NCBI RefSeq assembly: GCF_021272205.1
Contig: NZ_JAJSDX010000002.1
Span: 496,001 to 560,000 of the forward strand
DNA length: 64,000 nucleotides
Reading direction: 5' to 3'
Source: Pantoea sp. Mb-10
GTDB taxonomy: Bacteria; Pseudomonadota; Gammaproteobacteria; Enterobacterales; Enterobacteriaceae
Made by a program: the position numbers and the translations under genes. Every line of letters begins with the position of its first letter. Position 1 is the stretch's first letter. Under the pieces are notes generated by a model. The model saw only the letters and a program-made list of their open reading frames with translations. It did not search any database and was not told the origin of the DNA. This document shows positions 36,787-45,286 of this stretch, piece after piece.

Positions 36787-37365
36787 TCAAGGCTGCTGGC
36801 GCAATGGGCGCAGGTGAAAACATAAGGTCATGCACAGCGTTGGGCAAAGGCGTCCCGGCGGGCGCGAGGCGCGCAAAAGGGCGCCGTCAAACATCAGCAG
36901 ACGGCCGGGACGCGGGCGCACCGAGACGCACTCCCGCGCCGGATCGTAGAACACCATTTCACCTGCCCAATCATCCCGCCACTCCGGGTTGAGATAGATC
37001 ACCACTATCTTTTCACGATCGGACGGCTTCGCGTAGCGGTGCGGCAAGCCTTCCATGCCATAGGTGTGGCCATTAATATACGCACGCACCAGCCCGTACC
37101 CCGGTGCCAGCTCCTCTTTGATCGTGGCGTAGAGATCGGCGATCGGTTGCAGCCCCGGCGCGGCATACAGCACCTCGTCATAGGTGGCTTTGTCTTTGGC
37201 ATGCGCGCGACCGGACAGATGGATATGCCACGCCGGATACGTCTCACCCAGCAGTCCCGGATAGAGGCCATACTGCCATCCCTGCTGATTCACCACGTGC
37301 GCATAGAGCGGTGCGACGTCAACAAACTGATTGATGATTTTTATTGATGCATTGTCACAAGACAT
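36787..37365 (-). CDS. 2OG-Fe(II) oxygenase-like (prolyl-4-hydroxylase fold) protein, catalytic residues apparently altered
   Basis: 192 residues; ATG 37365 with a very strong AAGGAGGGGAG. The C-terminal half follows the P4H-type pattern: RAYINGHTYG, IVVIYLNPEW, WAGEMVFYD, RPRPGRLLMFDG. However, the expected HxD is H109-R-Y111, the distal His is Arg165 (ALLRASRPP), and the 2OG-binding Arg is Cys178 (PTLCMTLCF). If the alignment is right, only one of the usual metal ligands remains, so it may be a pseudoenzyme or a binding protein. It sits between the membrane protein and the hydrolase of the export locus. Confidence 0.72.
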   Translation of the reverse strand: MSCDNASIKIINQFVDVAPLYAHVVNQQGWQYGLYPGLLGETYPAWHIHLSGRAHAKDKATYDEVLYAAPGLQPIADLYATIKEELAPGYGLVRAYINGHTYGMEGLPHRYAKPSDREKIVVIYLNPEWRDDWAGEMVFYDPARECVSVRPRPGRLLMFDGALLRASRPPGRLCPTLCMTLCFHLRPLRQQP

Positions 37366-37464
37366 GCTCCCCTCCTTTGGGTTAAGGCGATGCCGCACCG
37401 AATAACAGAGCGGCATGGCGATAATCGGGCGCGAATACATGCGCAGCGTTAACGCGCCGCAGGG

Positions 37465-37866
37465 CTATTTATGAGGGCTTGCGGCCTGTTTTTTATAATC
37501 CAGCGAAAAGAACAGCAGTCCGGCGATATACAGCGCATCAATGGGAATGCGTAAATAACGCGGATCGAGGCCGGGATGGCGTCGGGCATAAAAGGTGAAT
37601 GCGATGGTCGCGATAAATAAAACCAGCAAGCCGACTTTCATTATTGTGCGCCAATGGGGACGGGTGAGCCGCTCGGTAAAATAGCGTTGCCCTGCCAGAA
37701 AAAGCAGACCGAAAAACAGCATTAAATCGTACGAGGTGCCAAAATCCACCGGCGGTAAGAGGTGCAAATAAGAGAGACCGTCGGCCAACAGACGAATAAA
37801 CAGCAACGCAAAAATACACAGTACAAGCAGGCTGACTTTTTTCTTCTGCGGGAGCTTGAGATGCAT
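37465..37866 (-). CDS. Small four-helix membrane protein, candidate immunity/accessory protein
   Basis: 133 residues from ATG 37866; AGGAGG lies at a proper distance for the second of two adjacent ATGs, although the frame is open further upstream. Hydrophobic segments are near residues 11-33 (VSLLVLCIFALLFIRLLADG), 45-63, 75-95 and 107-122, with a basic N-terminus and tail. I do not recognise a family. In microcin-type loci small inner-membrane proteins next to the substrate gene often give immunity, so that role is a hypothesis from position only. Confidence 0.6.
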   Translation of the reverse strand: MHLKLPQKKKVSLLVLCIFALLFIRLLADGLSYLHLLPPVDFGTSYDLMLFFGLLFLAGQRYFTERLTRPHWRTIMKVGLLVLFIATIAFTFYARRHPGLDPRYLRIPIDALYIAGLLFFSLDYKKQAASPHK

Positions 37867-37955
37867 CATAACCTCCAAAGCGAAATAATCCGGTTGCGAA
37901 GGCGTTAATGTCGGCGGAAAAATCACCCACGCGCTTAACGCGGCTGTCACAGAGG

Positions 37956-37991
37956 AAGGTTGATTGACGCGTGCGCGCGTCAATCAACCTT
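37956..37991. other. Perfect 16-bp inverted repeat between substrate and membrane-protein genes
   Basis: Left arm 37956-37971 (AAGGTTGATTGACGCG) pairs with 37976-37991 around a TGCG loop. On the minus strand, the direction of the genes, there is no T run after it, so it looks like an mRNA-protecting or processing hairpin and not a classical terminator. On the plus strand it is followed by TTT only. Confidence 0.75.
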
Positions 37992-38116
37992 TTGGTACGC
38001 ACATTGACCCCCGATCGATGCGGAGCCTGCGGTATTAGCGCAAGGCCTGTTCGCTTTCGATCAGCGTTGCCTTAACGGACACGTCAGCAACGTGGGCAAC
38101 GGCGACCGTGAGCAGG

Positions 38117-38959
38117 TCACGACTGCGGCACTGCGTTTGAGAACGTTTTTTCTATGCTTTGGACAATGTCCTCAAGCGCGGCGCGGGCGTTGGCGGTCGT
38201 GGCCTCATTAATCGCTTTTTCCGCATTATCGAGCGCCTGCGCGCCAAGCATCATGCCCGATGGAATGTTGCCCTCATCGAAGGCCGCAGCGGCCAAGCCC
38301 ATGCCCGCAGCCGCCATCACACCGTGAATGCCGGCATTTTCAAGATCCTGGAAGCCCTGTGATAAATCCGGGGAGGCACTGGCGCCCTGTTGCGCCTGAT
38401 CGGCCACCGATTGGGCATTGCTTGAGATAGTGGCTTCGGCTGACTGATAATCACCCGCATGGACATCACTGGCGACCTGACTGGCTACCGCGCCATCGGG
38501 ATCGGAGGCGGCAACATCATTGCCGGTTTCGTTATCGCCAATACCATCAAAGTTGCCTGAGTCACCATATTCACCGGTATCGACATCGCCGCCCAGACCG
38601 CCATCGCTGCCGACATCATTGCCATCACTGCTTTCATCGGTATCGCCTTCGTCGTCGCCACTATCACCGCCGTCGCCGCCATCACCGTCACCGTCACCGC
38701 CGTCGCCACCGTCACTACCGTCTCCGTCGCCACCGTCACCGCCATCACCGTCGCTTTCCGACAGCACGTGCACGCTGGACTGGGCCGTCGCCGTCTTCGC
38801 GGATTGATGCAGCGCGGCGTGATGGGTGCGGGCTTTGGCTTCGTGCACTTTTTTGTGGGCGTGCGCATGGTGAATGGACGTCTCCACCGGCTCGGCGCCA
38901 AGGGATTTTCTTGCGCCTCCCGCTACCAGATCTATCTCAACGATATCTAACGTTCGCAT
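38117..38959 (-). CDS. Double-glycine-leader protein with His-rich and Asp/Gly-rich segments, likely substrate of the adjacent exporter
   Basis: 280 residues. The N-terminus MRTLDIVEIDLVAGG matches the microcin V-type leader (MR-x-L-x-x-x-E-L/I-D-x-V-x-GG), with cleavage expected after Gly15. Mature parts: a His-rich stretch (29-51, HHAHAHKKVHEAKARTHH), a strongly acidic Asp/Gly tract (about 70-127, repeats of DGG and DGDG), and an Ala-rich, probably helical C-terminal half (about 150-280). At about 265 residues the mature protein is far longer than known class II microcins. It lies 28 bases after the C39 exporter gene. Export by that transporter is well supported; toxicity, metal binding or matrix function are guesses. 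The tract is encoded by GAT/GGC-type triplet repeats that could vary in length. Confidence 0.8.
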   Translation of the reverse strand: MRTLDIVEIDLVAGGARKSLGAEPVETSIHHAHAHKKVHEAKARTHHAALHQSAKTATAQSSVHVLSESDGDGGDGGDGDGSDGGDGGDGDGDGGDGGDSGDDEGDTDESSDGNDVGSDGGLGGDVDTGEYGDSGNFDGIGDNETGNDVAASDPDGAVASQVASDVHAGDYQSAEATISSNAQSVADQAQQGASASPDLSQGFQDLENAGIHGVMAAAGMGLAAAAFDEGNIPSGMMLGAQALDNAEKAINEATTANARAALEDIVQSIEKTFSNAVPQS

Positions 38960-38987
38960 AGCTTATTCCTTACTGTTTAGAGAACGA

Positions 38988-41183
38988 TTAAGCGGGGACA
39001 CCGCAGGCTTCGCCTGTTCCCGCATCTTCTGGCCCATTTTGCGGCACTGCCGTTACGCGCGGCTGGGCCATGCCGCGGGTAAGTTCAATCACGCGGTCGG
39101 CCTGCGCAATGGTTTCAGGACGATGTGCGATCAGAATGCGGGTAATATTGAGCGCGGCAATGGCGCGGTTTACCTGCTTTTCCAAATTAACGTCGAGATG
39201 GCTGGTGGCCTCATCCATCACTAAAATCTGCGGGCGCTTATACAGGGCGCGGGCGAGAAACAGGCGCTGACGCTGGCCCCCTGACAGCACCGAGCCCATA
39301 TCGCCCACCAGACTGTGGTAGCCCATTGGCATGGCGATAATGTCGTTGTGCACGCCAGCAAGGCGCGCCGCATCTTCAATGGCCTGCGGCGTGGCCCGAT
39401 CGTCGAAAAAGGTGATGTTGTCGGCGATGGATCCGCTGAAAAGGTGATCGTCTTGCATCACGCTGGCGGTCATGGCGCGGTATTTCGCTTTGCCCAAGCG
39501 GCGGAGATCCATCTCGCCCACGCGTACGATGCCTTGCTGCGGGTCAAGCAGCCCGAGCAGCAGACGCACTAACGTGCTTTTTCCGCACCCGGACGCGCCG
39601 ACAATGGCTACGCACTCGCCGGGCTGAATGACAAATGAGCAGTTTTTCAGCACCCACGGTTCTCCTTCGCCATAGCGGAACGCCACGTTCTCAAACGCGA
39701 TGCCCGGCGCGGGATCGGGCCCAACGTGACCGGCGTGGGTATGCGATTCCGGCGGGGTCAACACGATATCCGCCAGGCGCTCGGTTTGCAGCCGCAGCAT
39801 ACGCAGCTCAATGCCGTAATCGATAAGACTGGCGACGCGGCTGCTGAACTGGTCGCTGTAGGCCACAAAGGCCGTCAGCATGCCCACCGTCATCTGTCCC
39901 TTTAACCCCAGCCAGGCGCCCAACCAGAGCACGCCGATGCGCTGGGCGCCCGACGTGAGGTTTTGCAGAGCAGTAAACAGCATATCGAGCCGCTGTACCG
40001 CCACCGAGGTATTCAACGCGTTCGCCGTGACGTTTAAATAGCGCGACGTTTGTCCGGACTCTTGGTTGTAGAGACGTATGGTTTGGATGCCTCTCACCAG
40101 TTCGAGAAAGCGACTGTGCTGCTGGGCGCGCGTGGTGATCTGGCTGAGGTTGGATTCACGATAAATACGAAAATAGAGATAGCGCAGCAGGCCATAAATC
40201 AGCATCGCCACCAAGGTGATGGCCGCCAGTAGCGGGTTATAGACAAACAGCGCCACGGCGGTGAGGGTCGCCATCATGCCGTCGAGGATCACCTCAACGA
40301 AACGGGTGGTGAGGGTTTGCTGAATGGTTTCGATGGCGCCAAAACGTGACACCACATCGCCGAGGTGACGCGCGTGAAAGTACGATTGCGGCAGCCGCAG
40401 CAGATGCTGAAAAACGTTGCCGGTCCAACCGAGATTAAAGTGCGTGCTGAGGCGGATCACCGACCAACTGCGCAGGGCAGAGACGGTGGTTTCGAGCAGT
40501 AACAGCAGCAAAAAGCTCAGGCCAAGGAACGTCAGCAGGTCATAGTCGCCATCGGTGAGCACCTGGTCGACAATCATCTGCATAAAGAGCGGGGCCAGCA
40601 GGGCAAACAGCTCCAGCACCAGCGCCATACTGAAAATCACTGCAAGGCCTTTGCCGAGGCCGCGTACCGCGCCCGCCAGCGCCCGCAGCGACACCGGCGG
40701 ATCGGCCCGGCGGCGTCGGAAGGTTGGCCCACGTGAAAATTCAATCGCCACGCCGGTGAAGTGGCTGGCTAGCGCGTCGAGGCTGATGCGACGCATCCCC
40801 ACCGCCGGATCGTGGATCACCGCCGCGCGCCGGGACACGCGCGCCAGCACCACAAAGTGGTCGAGGTCCCAGTGCAGCACGCACGGTGTCGCAAGCTGCC
40901 CCAGCTCGTCCATGTCGAGACGCACCGCGCGGCACTGTAGCCCCAGCCCGTGGGCAGCTTCAATCAGCTGTCTGGCGGTCATGCCTTTGAGCGACAGGGA
41001 GAAACGGCGCCGTAGTGCGGCAAGATCAATATGGTAGCCGTGATAGCAGGCAATCATCGCCAGGCATGCCAGGCCGCATTCAGCGGCACCCGCCTGCAAG
41101 ATTTCGGGCAGGCGATGGCGTCGCCAAAAAGAGAGCGCCTCCATGCGGCTTGGCCGTTCGGCGTTGGGATCGTGTTGATTCAT
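38988..41183 (-). CDS. C39-peptidase-containing ABC exporter (CvaB/PCAT type)
   Basis: 731 residues. The N-terminal C39 peptidase domain (about 22-150) keeps Gln30, catalytic Cys36 (AAECGLACLAM), His109 (DHFVVL) and Asp125 (HDPAVG), so leader cleavage should be active. A membrane domain with six helices follows (about 170-450). The ATPase domain has Walker A GASGCGKST, signature LSGGQRQR and Walker B ILVMDEATSHLD. Family members cleave double-glycine leaders and export the product through HlyD/TolC. It overlaps the adaptor gene by four bases and precedes the candidate substrate. TolC is not in the window. Confidence 0.95.
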   Translation of the reverse strand: MNQHDPNAERPSRMEALSFWRRHRLPEILQAGAAECGLACLAMIACYHGYHIDLAALRRRFSLSLKGMTARQLIEAAHGLGLQCRAVRLDMDELGQLATPCVLHWDLDHFVVLARVSRRAAVIHDPAVGMRRISLDALASHFTGVAIEFSRGPTFRRRRADPPVSLRALAGAVRGLGKGLAVIFSMALVLELFALLAPLFMQMIVDQVLTDGDYDLLTFLGLSFLLLLLLETTVSALRSWSVIRLSTHFNLGWTGNVFQHLLRLPQSYFHARHLGDVVSRFGAIETIQQTLTTRFVEVILDGMMATLTAVALFVYNPLLAAITLVAMLIYGLLRYLYFRIYRESNLSQITTRAQQHSRFLELVRGIQTIRLYNQESGQTSRYLNVTANALNTSVAVQRLDMLFTALQNLTSGAQRIGVLWLGAWLGLKGQMTVGMLTAFVAYSDQFSSRVASLIDYGIELRMLRLQTERLADIVLTPPESHTHAGHVGPDPAPGIAFENVAFRYGEGEPWVLKNCSFVIQPGECVAIVGASGCGKSTLVRLLLGLLDPQQGIVRVGEMDLRRLGKAKYRAMTASVMQDDHLFSGSIADNITFFDDRATPQAIEDAARLAGVHNDIIAMPMGYHSLVGDMGSVLSGGQRQRLFLARALYKRPQILVMDEATSHLDVNLEKQVNRAIAALNITRILIAHRPETIAQADRVIELTRGMAQPRVTAVPQNGPEDAGTGEACGVPA

Positions 41184-42457
41184 GATGTTTTGGCCCAGTA
41201 ACCCATGCTTAGCAGCGGTTCAAAAATCCACTCAATCATGCGACGGCGCTCCAGTAACATATCGGCATCCAGCGCCATACCGGGTTTGAGGGATTCGGTG
41301 CGCGCGTCGGTATGAATGGTTTGCGCGTTTAGGGCGATTTGTACCCGGTAATAGGGATCGGGAGAGGCGGGTTGGGGCTGTGCGCCGCCCAGCAGCTGCG
41401 TCACTTCATTCGGCGACAGCGCGCTGCGGGAGACCGTGAGAACGGTGCCTTTCTGTAGGCCAAATTTCTGATAGGGAAACGCCTGATAATGCAGCACAAC
41501 GCCGACGCCGGGGTGGACAAAGCCAATCGCCTGGCTGGGCACCAGCACCTGCGCCTCCAGCGTGGTGCCGTCCGGCACGATGGACAGCAGCGGCTGGCCC
41601 ACCGCCACGGTGTCACCCACTTTTGCCAGCAGGGAAGAGACCATGCCAGCGGCGGGCGGATAGAGTACGCTGTCACGCGTCGCCTCATTTTGCGCCAGCG
41701 TTTGTTGAATCTGCGCCAGCTGACGCTGTAGCTCGTTGAGCTTGGCCGAGGTGGTGAGCGGCAGCTGCGCCAGCTGATCGTTTAGCGCGCTGAGCTGCTG
41801 GCGCGTGACGTAACGCTGCTGCACCAGCGATTTGTACTGACTTTGATCGCTCCAGACCTGCGACTGCTCTTGCTCGAACTGCAGGGTTGACACGTAGCCT
41901 TTAGCCAACAGCGGACGCCATTTAAGCACCAGCTCTTGCGCCATGGCGATCTGGTGGGATTCAATCTCAAGCTGCGCATTGAGCTGATCTATCTGGCCGC
42001 GCAGCATCGCTTGTTGCAACTGGTTATCTTGCGTCTGCTGCGACTCCAGGGACTGCGTATCCTTGATATCCTGCACCAGGCTGGCCGCTTCACGTTGCAG
42101 TTGCACGGTGACGCTGGCTGAGGTAGCACCTAAGGAACGGCTGGTATGCTCACCGGAAATCAGGATCAGCGGCGTGGCTTTGCGCACGTGTCCGCCTTCG
42201 CTGACAGAAACGTTTTCCACCACGCCTGCGGAGCTCGCGCTGACGGTGATCAGGCCCGCTTTGGGCACCAATATGCCAGTGACGTGCACACGTCGGGTGT
42301 AGTGGCCGGTAAACAGCCAGATCACAATGGCGACCGCGATGCTGACGGCGATAGCGGCCCAGATTTGATCGGAAATCGGTGTGGCGAGCTGCACGCTACC
42401 CAGCCATTCCCGAGAAGGTGCATCAAGTACTTGTTTACGAAAGAGTGGCTGTTCCAT
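41180..42457 (-). CDS. HlyD/CvaA-type membrane fusion protein
   Basis: 425 residues. A single N-terminal membrane anchor (about 32-50, AAIAVSIAVAIVIWLFTG), a lipoyl/barrel-sandwich part (GILVPKAGLITVSASSAGVV), a long coiled-coil hairpin (about 120-265, Gln/Leu-rich) and a C-terminal beta-barrel. It links the C39 exporter to an outer-membrane channel, presumably TolC. First gene of the minus-strand cluster; the start is preceded by GAGGAA. Its stop overlaps the exporter start. Confidence 0.92.
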   Translation of the reverse strand: MEQPLFRKQVLDAPSREWLGSVQLATPISDQIWAAIAVSIAVAIVIWLFTGHYTRRVHVTGILVPKAGLITVSASSAGVVENVSVSEGGHVRKATPLILISGEHTSRSLGATSASVTVQLQREAASLVQDIKDTQSLESQQTQDNQLQQAMLRGQIDQLNAQLEIESHQIAMAQELVLKWRPLLAKGYVSTLQFEQEQSQVWSDQSQYKSLVQQRYVTRQQLSALNDQLAQLPLTTSAKLNELQRQLAQIQQTLAQNEATRDSVLYPPAAGMVSSLLAKVGDTVAVGQPLLSIVPDGTTLEAQVLVPSQAIGFVHPGVGVVLHYQAFPYQKFGLQKGTVLTVSRSALSPNEVTQLLGGAQPQPASPDPYYRVQIALNAQTIHTDARTESLKPGMALDADMLLERRRMIEWIFEPLLSMGYWAKTS

Positions 42458-42929
42458 TTCCTCGGCCTTTATTCAAGCAATATGCGAGTCGGGCGAAATG
42501 AAGAAAAAGGAAAAAACGCACGGGCGGGGAGCCCATTTCTCCTCTGCATCCATTAACTGTGAAAACAGGTAATAAAGAAAACAGGTAGTCAATAACAAGC
42601 GTGCTTAACCATAATTTCTTTTTTAATGTCTGCGAAGAGTAAAAGGTGTTTCCGAGTGTTTGTTTTTGAATGCGTGCATGTCGAATGATTGCGTCATTCA
42701 TTTATGACAATATGATTCCGTGAGACTGGAGCGAATAATGCTAGCCCCGTTATTTCATTAGACAGGGCATCTATTGCACAGGGTGAGGAAAGGGCGCGTT
42801 GGCGCGGCTGAAGGCGATTGCCGTATTTCTGTGGCGTATTACGCATCGCGAAATATTCGCTGCCTGGCGCGAGCGGAGCAGAGGTTTATCCTGTGATATG
42901 CCTCTATCCGGTAACCAAATGGAGGGAGT
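42458..42929. other. A/T-rich intergenic region carrying the promoter of the export locus
   Basis: About 470 bases between the divergent export operon and an accessory gene. A weak minus-strand promoter candidate is TTGTTA (42593-42598), 17 bp, TTATTA (42570-42575). The 11-bp direct repeat overlapping it is listed separately. A 26-codon frame in the leader (42469-42549) has no convincing ribosome site. No other feature is seen. Confidence 0.5.
42561..42587. repeat. 11-bp direct repeat at the export-operon promoter
   Basis: GAAAACAGGTA occurs at 42561-42571 and 42577-42587, 16 bp apart, overlapping the -10/spacer of the candidate promoter. This layout suits an operator. Confidence 0.5.
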
Positions 42930-43919
42930 ATGCCTAAAACAAAAGTATTGTTCGCTTATTGTCTGGAACTTGATCGCTGCTTATCCATTGATGAAGCGCG
43001 GACCGAGTATTTTTCCCGAAAGCCGGAACAAAGAAAACGATTCACTTTTTCCTGTAGCGATCGAAACTGTAATGTCACGATCAGCGGTGTTAACTATCAC
43101 GTTAAAGCGGAGGATGGTGAAAAATTTAAAGCGGCCCATTTCCGCTCGCCCCAGCCTCATGCGTTCGGATGTGAATGGATTGCGTTCAACGAGGATGCGG
43201 ATCAGGAGAGGCGACCCAGTGAATCCGAGGCTGATTTTACCGAAAGAAAAGCCCGGCAAAAGCTGACGGACGCGATCAACTGTTTTGACCCCACCCTTAA
43301 TGATCCCCACGAAAAGCCTGCAGATGCTGAACATCTTGTTGTTCCAACGCGGGTAAAAACGCCCGTTGAAGCGGATGAAACGGGCGATGCAGCTGCAGAG
43401 CCACGCTGGAGCCGCTATACGCGAACCAATCAACTGCAGCGGCTGATCGATACGTGGCAGGAAGCGAGAAAAACGCTGCCGCAGGATGAATTTAAGGCGT
43501 TGAGATTGAAGATCATTCATCACGGTCAGGTCTACCTACATCAATATGTCAGGCACATTCAGCGAGGATTACTTCACCCTCATGCGGGCGTTATTTATGG
43601 CGGCGCGACCTTAGTGCATCGGTACGGGCGGGGTTTTCTGATGAATTTCTTTGATAAACATGAGGAAAAACCTGTTCGCTTATACGTGAGTAAAGATCTC
43701 ATGGCGCAAGGCCGGTTTGGTCATTATATCGATGACATTCTGGCCACAGAAAACGTCAGGTATTTCCGTGTGTTTTTGCTAAATCCTGGGGTGCTTGAAA
43801 GAGAGACCAGCACGGGACAAGCCGTTATCAACCTTGAAATATCAACGCTGCGTCAATTGGCAATTTACTATGAGTTGGACGCCAGCCGGAAAGAGAATGA
43901 AGCCTCAACCGACGCGTGA
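42930..43919 (+). CDS. Hypothetical protein with CoiA-like N-terminal zinc-finger pattern
   Basis: 329 residues. ATG 42930 has an excellent ATGGAGGGAGT site. The N-terminal part shows a Cys/His spacing (FSCSDRNCNV ... AAHFRSPQPHAFGC) like the treble-clef region of competence CoiA-like proteins; no nuclease motif is obvious in the rest, which has a charged middle and a C-terminal alpha/beta part. Base composition is poorer in GC than in the neighbours, and the gene lies between an export locus and tRNA-Asn, so it looks acquired. Function unknown. Confidence 0.7.
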   Translation: MPKTKVLFAYCLELDRCLSIDEARTEYFSRKPEQRKRFTFSCSDRNCNVTISGVNYHVKAEDGEKFKAAHFRSPQPHAFGCEWIAFNEDADQERRPSESEADFTERKARQKLTDAINCFDPTLNDPHEKPADAEHLVVPTRVKTPVEADETGDAAAEPRWSRYTRTNQLQRLIDTWQEARKTLPQDEFKALRLKIIHHGQVYLHQYVRHIQRGLLHPHAGVIYGGATLVHRYGRGFLMNFFDKHEEKPVRLYVSKDLMAQGRFGHYIDDILATENVRYFRVFLLNPGVLERETSTGQAVINLEISTLRQLAIYYELDASRKENEASTDA

Positions 43920-44168
43920 GTGGAGGAATAGGAAGCAGGTGACGCGTGGGTAAATAAAAACACGCGGCGAAAAGCTGGAAAGTAAGCCGCTTTGGCGGAG
44001 GTGTAGAGTGACTGCTGAGTAGCCGTGATAACGCAAACAGCGCCAGGCGCACTCAGGCCTGCTTTTTACGACAAGGGCGAGACGAGACAAAAAAAGAATC
44101 AGTGAGCGTTTACGCGAATGGGTCAAATACAGGGATGTCAGGATTCACGGAAGGGGTGAACACAAGAT

Positions 44169-44244
44169 TGGCTCCTCTGACTGGACTCGAACCAGTGACA
44201 TACGGATTAACAGTCCGCCGTTCTACCGACTGAACTACAGAGGA
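44169..44244 (-). tRNA. tRNA-Asn (anticodon GTT)
   Basis: 76 bases on the minus strand, starting TCCTCTGTAGTTCAGTCGG, with anticodon GTT in CTGTTAA, T-arm GGTTCGAGTCC, and an encoded CCA end (TGG at 44169-44171 on the plus strand). It appears identical or nearly so to E. coli tRNA-Asn. It is the usual integration site type for islands in enterics; I found no repeated tRNA 3' end elsewhere in the window. Confidence 0.98.
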
Positions 44245-44262
44245 ATCGTGTGAACGAGGCGC

Positions 44263-44291
44263 ATATTAAGGGCAGCCTATTGTGCTGTCAA
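44263..44291 (-). promoter_or_regulatory. Sigma70 promoter of tRNA-Asn
   Basis: Minus-strand TTGACA (44286-44291), exact 17-bp spacer, TAATAT (44263-44268), about 19 bases before the tRNA. Confidence 0.85.
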
Positions 44292-44347
44292 CACTAAAAA
44301 ACACGCACTTATTCAATTGGCTAGCAATTCGTCAATGCGCGAGTGAA

Positions 44348-45124
44348 TTAGGCTGATTCCGGCGATAACGCCGCCAAACGCGCCAGAGGGTGCTGACGGT
44401 AAAAACGTTGCAGATGGTGATACATCGCGGGAAAGCGATCGGCAATTAAATCGGGCGCGCTGAAAAAATATTCAGACAGTACGGCAAAGCATTCGGCAGG
44501 ATCGCTGGCGGCATAGGGATCAATGGTGGCGGCTTGCTCACCGACCAGCGCCACCTCGGCGTCGATATCGTCCATGGCCTGCAACAGATCCTTTTCCCAC
44601 TGGGCCACGTCGCGCAGGGCGAGGGCAGGAACGCCGCTGGTATAACCGCTGCCGCGCGCGTCCAGCTTATGCGCCACTTCATGGATCACCAGGTTAAAAC
44701 CTGAGAGGTCAAACGAATCTTCCAGGTCAACGGCGTTCAATACCACCGGCCCTTGCGTCCAGCTTTGGCCGGCGTGCAGTGTCGCAGCGTGGTGCACCAG
44801 TCCGCTGTCGTCTTGCCAGCGATCTTCAACGTGAAAAGGTTCAGGATAAATTAACACTTCATGAAAGCCGTCCAGCCACGCCAGCCCGAGTTCGCGCACC
44901 GGCAGGCAAAACAGCAGCGCAAGGCGCGCGGTCTGTAATTCACCCATTCGCAGGCCCGCCAGCGGGGTGATTTTTTTAAGCAGCAGAAAGCGCTGCGCGA
45001 GGCGGGCAAGTGCGTGTTGTTCGTCGCGGGTGAGCAGAGAGAAAATCGGCTGCGCCAGCGCCTGTTGCCAGGGCAGCGCAATCACAGCGGCATCGTTCTG
45101 CCCGTTCCACGGCCATTTGAACAT
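44348..45124 (-). CDS. mtfA: MtfA, Mlc titration factor A (zinc peptidase)
   Basis: 258 residues from ATG 45124 (MFKWPWNG); E. coli MtfA has 265. The zinc motif HEVAHKLD is intact, with a downstream E in the expected region. MtfA binds and inactivates the Mlc repressor, relieving repression of ptsG, and has aminopeptidase activity. It lies beside tRNA-Asn as in E. coli (yeeI-asnT). Confidence 0.95.
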   Translation of the reverse strand: MFKWPWNGQNDAAVIALPWQQALAQPIFSLLTRDEQHALARLAQRFLLLKKITPLAGLRMGELQTARLALLFCLPVRELGLAWLDGFHEVLIYPEPFHVEDRWQDDSGLVHHAATLHAGQSWTQGPVVLNAVDLEDSFDLSGFNLVIHEVAHKLDARGSGYTSGVPALALRDVAQWEKDLLQAMDDIDAEVALVGEQAATIDPYAASDPAECFAVLSEYFFSAPDLIADRFPAMYHHLQRFYRQHPLARLAALSPESA

Positions 45125-45286
45125 GCATGACTCACTTTGCGAAGAGAAGGGAGAGTGTGATGCGGCACGCTGCGGCATCAAGCCGCCTATTCAAACAGTT
45201 GCTTAAAGCCGTGTCTGTGATAGTTCTAGCAAAGTGGCGAACGCACCAGGTCAAACAGGCGGTCAACGAGACCGCCAATTCGCACG

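Noticed and set aside
38520..38807. Plus-strand frame rich in Ser/Pro antisense to the Asp/Gly tract
   Set aside because: It is the mechanical reverse complement of GAT/GGC repeats and has no start signal; the minus-strand gene has leader, spacing and context.
42469..42549. 26-codon frame in the leader of the export operon
   Set aside because: Weak start context and low-complexity composition; could be a leader peptide but nothing supports it beyond position.
42799..43266. 155-codon frame overlapping the CoiA-like gene
   Set aside because: It is a shadow of the 42930-43919 gene in another frame, without a ribosome site.
43920..44168. Possible attachment-site repeat of the tRNA-Asn 3' end
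   Set aside because: I looked for the CAGAGGAGCCA end elsewhere in the window, on both strands, and saw no second copy.
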